Of a stretch of 51,985 nucleotides of DNA, positions 43,229-51,985 are shown in pieces. Location of the stretch: assembly GCF_021021415.1 (NCBI RefSeq), contig NZ_JAINWJ010000013.1, positions 1-51,985 of the forward strand. The letters run 5' to 3'. The notes beneath the pieces were generated by a model. That model was not told the origin of the DNA and ran no database searches. It saw nothing but the letters and a program-made list of their open reading frames with translations. The translations under genes and the position numbers were made by a program. The DNA is from Martelella mediterranea (GTDB lineage Bacteria > Pseudomonadota > Alphaproteobacteria > Rhizobiales > Rhizobiaceae). Each line of letters begins with the position of its first letter. The first letter of the stretch is position 1.

Positions 43229-43255
43229 ATAGGACAGTTATGCTGTCCTATTTTT
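43229..43255 (+). terminator. orphan Rho-independent terminator upstream of gltB
   Basis: ATAGGACAG-TTATG-CTGTCCTAT stem-loop followed by TTTT. No gene ends upstream on the plus strand, so it may close a small RNA or be an attenuator in a long gltB leader. Confidence 0.75.
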
Positions 43256-43282
43256 GTGTCTGGCACGATTGCCGCCGAGGGG

Positions 43283-43311
43283 CTGACGTCATACCGCTTT
43301 GGGTTTATAAT
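43283..43311 (+). promoter_or_regulatory. probable sigma-70 promoter of gltB
   Basis: CTGACG, 17-nt spacer, TATAAT (43306-43311). The -10 is perfect and the -35 matches four of six positions. It would give a leader of about 190 nt. Confidence 0.5.
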
Positions 43312-43505
43312 GGCCCTTTCGGACGACGGAAAGCTTCCGCGTCTTATCAGTCAGGACACGGCCGGTCGGTTTTCCATGACGGTTGTTCATGGTTTCCGCT
43401 TCGGACTTAAGTGAAATTGATGGCAGGCCGGAGAGGGACGATCGTCCTGGCTCGCCTGTGTGCCCCGGCTTCGCCTGCATCCGGCAGGATTTTAGGAGAT
43501 CTTGA

Positions 43506-48230
<4,725 letters not shown>

Positions 48231-48246
48231 TTGTTGCTGCGAAATG

Positions 48247-48275
48247 CCTGTGATATGACATTGTCATATCACAGG
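48247..48275. promoter_or_regulatory. perfect palindromic operator of vapBC
   Basis: Two perfect 14-nt arms (CCTGTGATATGACA and its complement) around one central base, ending 13 nt before the vapB start codon. This fits the conditional autoregulation of toxin-antitoxin operons by the VapB-VapC complex. Confidence 0.8.
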
Positions 48276-48288
48276 TGTGGAGGCTGAA

Positions 48289-48555
48289 ATGTCCAACCGT
48301 ATCACCAAGGAAAGAAAGTCCCGCATTTTCATGAATGGCCGCAGCCGCGCCGTGCGAATTCCAAGCGAGTTCGAACTGGAAGGCGACGAGGTTATCATCA
48401 GACAGGAAGAGAGCGGCCTGATCACGATCGAGCCGGTAAAGAAGAAGATGACGCCGCGTGAGGTTATCGCGTGGCTTCGCGCTGAGCCGCCTCTGCCGGA
48501 AGATGAATGGTTGCCGGAGATCGAAGACCTGCCGCCGCGGGACGTCGATCTTTAG
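48289..48555 (+). CDS. vapB: VapB-type antitoxin (SpoVT/AbrB fold)
   Basis: 88-aa antitoxin. N-terminal swapped-hairpin AbrB DNA-binding domain (SRIFMNGRSRAVRIPSEFEL, then GDEVIIRQEESG), C-terminal toxin-neutralising tail rich in Pro, Trp and acidic residues (PPLPEDEWLPEIEDLPPRD). GGAGG 5 nt before ATG 48289 decides the start. It is followed after 2 nt by vapC and preceded by a perfect palindrome it should bind. It lies between gltB and gltD. Confidence 0.88.
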   Translation: MSNRITKERKSRIFMNGRSRAVRIPSEFELEGDEVIIRQEESGLITIEPVKKKMTPREVIAWLRAEPPLPEDEWLPEIEDLPPRDVDL

Positions 48556-48557
48556 AA

Positions 48558-48959
48558 ATGAGGTATCTGCTGGATACAAATGCGATATCGCATGCGCTGA
48601 AATTCCCGGCCGGACCGGTCGGCCGGAGATTGTTCGAGGAAGATGCCGACGCGCTGTGTACCAGTATCGTCGTGGTGGCCGAGCTTCGGTTCGGTTATAT
48701 GAGACGGGGCTCCGAGCGGCTCAAAAGGGATGTCGAGACGCTGGTTGGCAGTCTGGATATCCTGCCATGGGAGAGCCCGGCAGAGTGGAAATATGCCGAA
48801 CTGCGACTGGCGCTTGAAAGGGCCGGCACGCCGATCGGCCAGATGGACATGCTGATCGCCGCCCACGCGCTTGCGCTCGATGCGGTGGTGGTGACGGCGA
48901 ACGAGAGAGAATTTTCGCGGGTTCCCGGCCTCAAGGTCGAGAACTGGGAACGTGATTAG
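48558..48959 (+). CDS. vapC: VapC-type PIN-domain ribonuclease toxin
   Basis: 133-aa PIN-domain RNase, likely cutting a specific tRNA or rRNA. The acidic metal-binding residues are present: Asp in YLLDTNAISH, Glu in VVAELRFGYM, Asp in IGQMDMLIAAHAL and a further acidic residue in VTANEREFSRVPGL. ATG 48558 starts 2 nt after the vapB stop; the longer frame is inside vapB. All catalytic residues are intact, so the toxin is probably active. Confidence 0.88.
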   Translation: MRYLLDTNAISHALKFPAGPVGRRLFEEDADALCTSIVVVAELRFGYMRRGSERLKRDVETLVGSLDILPWESPAEWKYAELRLALERAGTPIGQMDMLIAAHALALDAVVVTANEREFSRVPGLKVENWERD

Positions 48960-49004
48960 AATTTGGACGAGCCGCAAGGCTCCGGTTGAAACCGAGGTGT
49001 CGCA

Positions 49005-49328
49005 ATGCTGATTTCCACCACGAATACGCTCGAGGGCCATAAAATCGTTGCCTATAAAGGCATCGTCACGGGCGAGACCATTCTCGGGACCAATATTTTC
49101 CGGGATTTTATGGCTGGTATCCGCGATATCGTTGGCGGGCGCTCGGCGGCCTATGAAAGCTCGTTGCGCGAGGCGCGCGAAACCGCCTATGCGGAAATGG
49201 AACATCAGGCGGAGCGCCTTGGCGCCAATGCCGTCATCGGGGTCGATCTCGACTATGAAAACATTACCTCCGACCGCGGAACCATGCTGATGGTATCGGT
49301 TTCCGGCACTGCGGTCGTCATCGAGTAG
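49005..49328 (+). CDS. YbjQ family protein (UPF0145/DUF74)
   Basis: 107-aa small protein of the YbjQ family, proposed to be heavy-metal-binding and thought to form pentamers; function not established. Visible features are [20 protein letters not shown] at the start and [13 protein letters not shown] in the second half. Gene sits 45 nt after vapC and 13 nt before gltD, so it is probably transcribed together with gltD. Confidence 0.85.
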   Translation: MLISTTNTLEGHKIVAYKGIVTGETILGTNIFRDFMAGIRDIVGGRSAAYESSLREARETAYAEMEHQAERLGANAVIGVDLDYENITSDRGTMLMVSVSGTAVVIE

Positions 49329-49341
49329 TTCAGGAAAAATC

Positions 49342-50796
49342 ATGGGTAAAGTTACAGGTTTCATGGAAATCGACCGGCAGGTCGCGAAGTATCAGCCGGC
49401 CTCCGATCGCATCCGTCATTTCCGCGAATTCACGATCCCGATGTCGGACCCCGAGGTGCAGAAGCAGGCGGCCCGCTGCATGGATTGCGGCATTCCCTAT
49501 TGCCATGGCCCGACCGGCTGTCCGATCCACAACCAGATTCCGGACTGGAACGATCTGGTCTATAACGGCAACTGGAAAGAGGCGATCGCCAACCTGCATT
49601 CGACCAATAATTTCCCGGAATTCACCGGCCGCGTCTGCCCCGCGCCCTGCGAGGAGGCCTGCACGCTGAATCTCGAGGACATTCCGGTTGCGATCAAGAC
49701 GGTCGAGCAGGCGATTGCCGACAAGGCCTATGAGCTGGGCTATATCGTGCCGCAGCCGGCAACGGTGAAGACAGGCAAGAAGGTCGCCGTCATCGGCTCC
49801 GGCCCGGCCGGCATGTCGGCCGCACAGCAGCTTGGCCGCGCCGGCCACGAAGTCCACCTCTATGAGCGCGAATCCAAGCCCGGCGGGCTGCTTCGTTATG
49901 GCATTCCGGATTTCAAGATGGAGAAGAACTTCATCGACCGCCGCGTCGAACAGATGCGCGGCGAGGGCGTGGAGTTTCACTGCGGCGTCAATGTCGGCGT
50001 CGATATCACGGTTGACCAGCTTCTCGCCGAACACGACGCCGTGCTCTACTGCGGCGGCTCGGAAACGCCGCGCGCCTCCGGTATCGGCGGCGGCGATCTG
50101 CATGGCGTGCATGACGCCATGCCGTTCCTGGTGCAGCAGAACCGCCGCGTCGGTCGCGAAAACATCGACTCAACCGGCTGGCCATCCGAGCCGATTCTGG
50201 CCGGCGGCAAGCATGTCGTGGTTGTCGGCGGCGGCGATACCGCGTCCGACTGTGTCGGCACCGCCTTCCGTCAGGGCGCCGTCAAGGTCACCCAGCTCGA
50301 TATCCGCCCGCAGCCGCCGGAGAAGGAAGACAAGCTCGCCGTCTGGCCGTTCTGGGCCACCAAGATGCGCACCTCGTCCTCGCAGGCCGAAGGTGCCGTG
50401 CGCGAGTTCCAGGTCGCGACGCTGGAATTCGTTGGCGAAGACGGCGTGCTCACCGGCGTGAAATGCTGCCATGTGGATGAAAAGCGCAAGCCGATCCCCG
50501 GCACCGAATTCGTCATCAAGGCCGATCTCGCCTTCATCGCCATCGGTTTCCGCGGCCCGTTCAAGAGCGGCGTTCTCGCCGATCTCGAAGGCCGGCTGAC
50601 CCTCAACACCGACAGCCGCGGCTCGGTCAACGTCGTGGCCAGCGACAGCGACTACAAGACCTCGGTCGACAAGTTCTGGACGGCGGGCGACGTGCGCCGC
50701 GGCCAGTCGTTGGTGGTCTGGGCGATCCGCGAGGGGCGGCAGGCGGCGCGCGCCATCGACGAGGCGCTGATGGGCGAGACCCTGCTGCCGCGGTGA
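49342..50796 (+). CDS. gltD: glutamate synthase (NADPH) small subunit GltD
   Basis: 484-aa beta subunit that takes electrons from NADPH and passes them to GltB. Two N-terminal [4Fe-4S] cysteine clusters ([20 protein letters not shown] and [10 protein letters not shown]), an FAD-binding loop [17 protein letters not shown] near residue 147, and an NADPH loop [17 protein letters not shown] near residue 292; the [14 protein letters not shown] end is typical. It would normally follow gltB directly; here 1.1 kb separates them. Confidence 0.96.
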   Translation: MGKVTGFMEIDRQVAKYQPASDRIRHFREFTIPMSDPEVQKQAARCMDCGIPYCHGPTGCPIHNQIPDWNDLVYNGNWKEAIANLHSTNNFPEFTGRVCPAPCEEACTLNLEDIPVAIKTVEQAIADKAYELGYIVPQPATVKTGKKVAVIGSGPAGMSAAQQLGRAGHEVHLYERESKPGGLLRYGIPDFKMEKNFIDRRVEQMRGEGVEFHCGVNVGVDITVDQLLAEHDAVLYCGGSETPRASGIGGGDLHGVHDAMPFLVQQNRRVGRENIDSTGWPSEPILAGGKHVVVVGGGDTASDCVGTAFRQGAVKVTQLDIRPQPPEKEDKLAVWPFWATKMRTSSSQAEGAVREFQVATLEFVGEDGVLTGVKCCHVDEKRKPIPGTEFVIKADLAFIAIGFRGPFKSGVLADLEGRLTLNTDSRGSVNVVASDSDYKTSVDKFWTAGDVRRGQSLVVWAIREGRQAARAIDEALMGETLLPR

Positions 50797-50803
50797 TGCC
50801 GCA

Positions 50804-50836
50804 GGTCCGCTCCCGGTAGCGGGCTGGCCTTTTTTG
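50804..50836 (+). terminator. Rho-independent terminator of gltD
   Basis: CCGCT-CCCGGT-AGCGG core with outer GG/CC pairing followed by six T residues, about 10 nt past the gltD stop codon. Confidence 0.65.
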
Positions 50837-50951
50837 ATAAATTTATGCGAGGGGCGGCGGCTTGATTGCGCTGCCCCTTGTCTCTTGCTAGACCTGAACA
50901 ATATTGCCAGAGTTCATTTGTTTTCGATGATTGCCTATAAAGGAGAGGGGC

Positions 50952-51839
50952 TTGGCTCAGCATAAGAAGGTTCGCAAGGCAGTGCTTCCGGTCGCGGGGC
51001 TTGGCACGCGGTTTCTTCCCGCCACCAAGGTGGTGCCGAAGGAAATGTTGCCGGTGGTCGACAAGCCGATCATCCAGTATGTGGTCGATGAGGCGATCGA
51101 GGCGGGGATCGAGCATTTCGTGTTCGTCACAGGCCGCAACAAGAACGTCATCGAGGACTATTTCGATATCCAGTACGAGCTGGAATCGACGCTGAAGGCC
51201 CGCAACAAGAATGCCGAGTTGAGCCTGCTTTCGAGCCTTCTGCCGAAGGCCGGCACCTCCACCTTCACGCGCCAGCAGGAGCCCCATGGCCTCGGCCACG
51301 CGGTCTGGTGCGCGCGCGAGATCGTCGGCCAGGATCCGTTCGCGCTGATCCTGCCCGACATGGTGATGGATGCCGAGACGCCGTGCCTGAAGGGCATGAT
51401 GGATGTCTACGAAGTCGCCGGCGGCAATGTCGTCTCCGTCGAGGAGTGCGATCCCGAACAGGCGCATAAATACGGCATTGTCGGCGTCGGCGAGGCGGTG
51501 GGCAGCGGCTTCAAGATTACCGAAATGGTGGAGAAGCCCGAGAAGGGCACCGCGCCGTCGAATTATTTCATCAATGGCCGTTACATCCTGCAGCCGGAAA
51601 TCTTCCCGATCCTGGGCAAGACCGAACGCGGCGCGGGCAACGAGATCCAGCTTACCGATGGCATGCTGACGCTCGCCAGGGAGCAGGATTTCTACGGCTA
51701 CAAGTTCGACGGCCAGACCTTCGACTGCGGCTCCAAGGAAGGCTTCATCATCGCCAATGTCGCGCTCGCCCTGAAGCGCGACGATATCCGTCCGAAGGTG
51801 GAAAACGAGCTGAAGGCGCTGATTTCGGCGTTGAAGTAG
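50952..51839 (+). CDS. galU: UTP-glucose-1-phosphate uridylyltransferase GalU
   Basis: 295-aa enzyme making UDP-glucose from UTP and glucose-1-phosphate, the donor for cellulose and other glycans. Nucleotide-binding motif [20 protein letters not shown], the sugar-phosphate part [20 protein letters not shown] and [19 protein letters not shown]. The start is TTG at 50952, with AAGGAG 6 nt upstream; the protein then begins [13 protein letters not shown]. The TTG at 50931 has no ribosome site and lies upstream of that Shine-Dalgarno. Confidence 0.95.
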   Translation: MAQHKKVRKAVLPVAGLGTRFLPATKVVPKEMLPVVDKPIIQYVVDEAIEAGIEHFVFVTGRNKNVIEDYFDIQYELESTLKARNKNAELSLLSSLLPKAGTSTFTRQQEPHGLGHAVWCAREIVGQDPFALILPDMVMDAETPCLKGMMDVYEVAGGNVVSVEECDPEQAHKYGIVGVGEAVGSGFKITEMVEKPEKGTAPSNYFINGRYILQPEIFPILGKTERGAGNEIQLTDGMLTLAREQDFYGYKFDGQTFDCGSKEGFIIANVALALKRDDIRPKVENELKALISALK

Positions 51840-51883
51840 TCCGTAGCGCCGGTTGAGGATTGCACGATTGAGGGTTTCGAGAA

Positions 51884-51917
51884 TTGAAAGGGCCGGTCAC
51901 TGACTGGCCCTTTCAAT
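51884..51917 (+). terminator. terminator downstream of galU
   Basis: An 11-bp stem TTGAAAGGGCC/GGCCCTTTCAA with extra GTCA/TGAC pairing in the loop, 45 nt past galU. T tract short on the plus strand; the A/T-flanked stem may work both ways. Confidence 0.7.
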
Positions 51918-51985
51918 TTGGTGACAAACGTCTCCTCACATTCCGTGTCATCAACTCTGTTTGATGGTTTGGTCTCTGATCCTTG

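Larger units (their letters stand above)
42931..43505. other. 575-nt divergent non-coding region before gltB
   Basis: No gene is supported. The first half leads away from the aldolase start. A hairpin TGCCAG/CTGGCA at 43195-43218 is followed by a clear terminator at 43229-43255, although nothing annotated is transcribed into it. After that comes a possible promoter at 43283-43311 and a leader of about 190 nt to gltB. Confidence 0.5.

Overview
The window looks like a chromosomal segment of an alphaproteobacterium of the Rhizobiales (Hyphomicrobiales), most likely Rhizobiaceae or a close relative. The evidence is the high G+C content, the BcsN-type cellulose locus, the cpdR / N-formylglutamate amidohydrolase / sRNA / hisN / hsp20 gene order, a DUF2093 gene next to mutL, and an MmgR-like sRNA carrying the family's UUUCCUCCCU 10-mer. 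The species cannot be named from the sequence alone.

Layout. 1-3752: a PotBCA-type ABC importer operon (two permeases and an ATPase; the binding protein is outside the window) with a LysR regulator. 3742-6267 (minus): modABC molybdate importer. 6438-8858: GH2 beta-mannosidase. 9009-10835: MsbA-like ABC exporter. 11081-13192: universal stress protein and BCCT osmolyte transporter. 13193-14449: a 0.5-kb non-coding stretch with operator-like palindromes, then a GntR/UTRA regulator. 14500-19297: Mrp Fe-S carrier, SMP-30 lactonase, MutL and DUF2093. 19323-28593: cellulose locus with a divergent periplasmic TPR protein (BcsK-like) and bcsN-bcsA-bcsB. 28581-29501: ROK kinase.

29701-35479 is a decayed integrative element. 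One end is an intact tRNA-Val(GAC) gene and the other is a roughly 47-bp copy of that tRNA's 3' half. Inside are two fragments of a VirD4/TraG-like coupling protein in permuted order, a tyrosine-recombinase C-terminal fragment beside the tRNA, and one intact gene: a 1209-residue autotransporter with about 14 degenerate 30-residue passenger repeats, an AT-rich upstream region and its own terminator.

After the element comes an ordinary rhizobial backbone: cpdR, N-formylglutamate amidohydrolase, the MmgR-like sRNA, hisN, a second strongly structured minus-strand RNA candidate (38143-38323) and hsp20 behind a ROSE-like RNA thermometer. 39093-41689 (minus) is a complete bufferin (copper-binding RiPP) operon: DUF2282 precursor, DUF692/MNIO enzyme, DUF2063 partner and DoxX protein. 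Then come a threonine aldolase, gltB, a vapBC toxin-antitoxin pair and a ybjQ gene lying between gltB and gltD, and finally galU, which makes the UDP-glucose that cellulose synthase uses.

The items most worth following up are the unassigned RNA at 38143-38323, the tRNA-Val element with its repeat-rich autotransporter cargo, the long nested hairpin at 15788-15844, and the bufferin operon.
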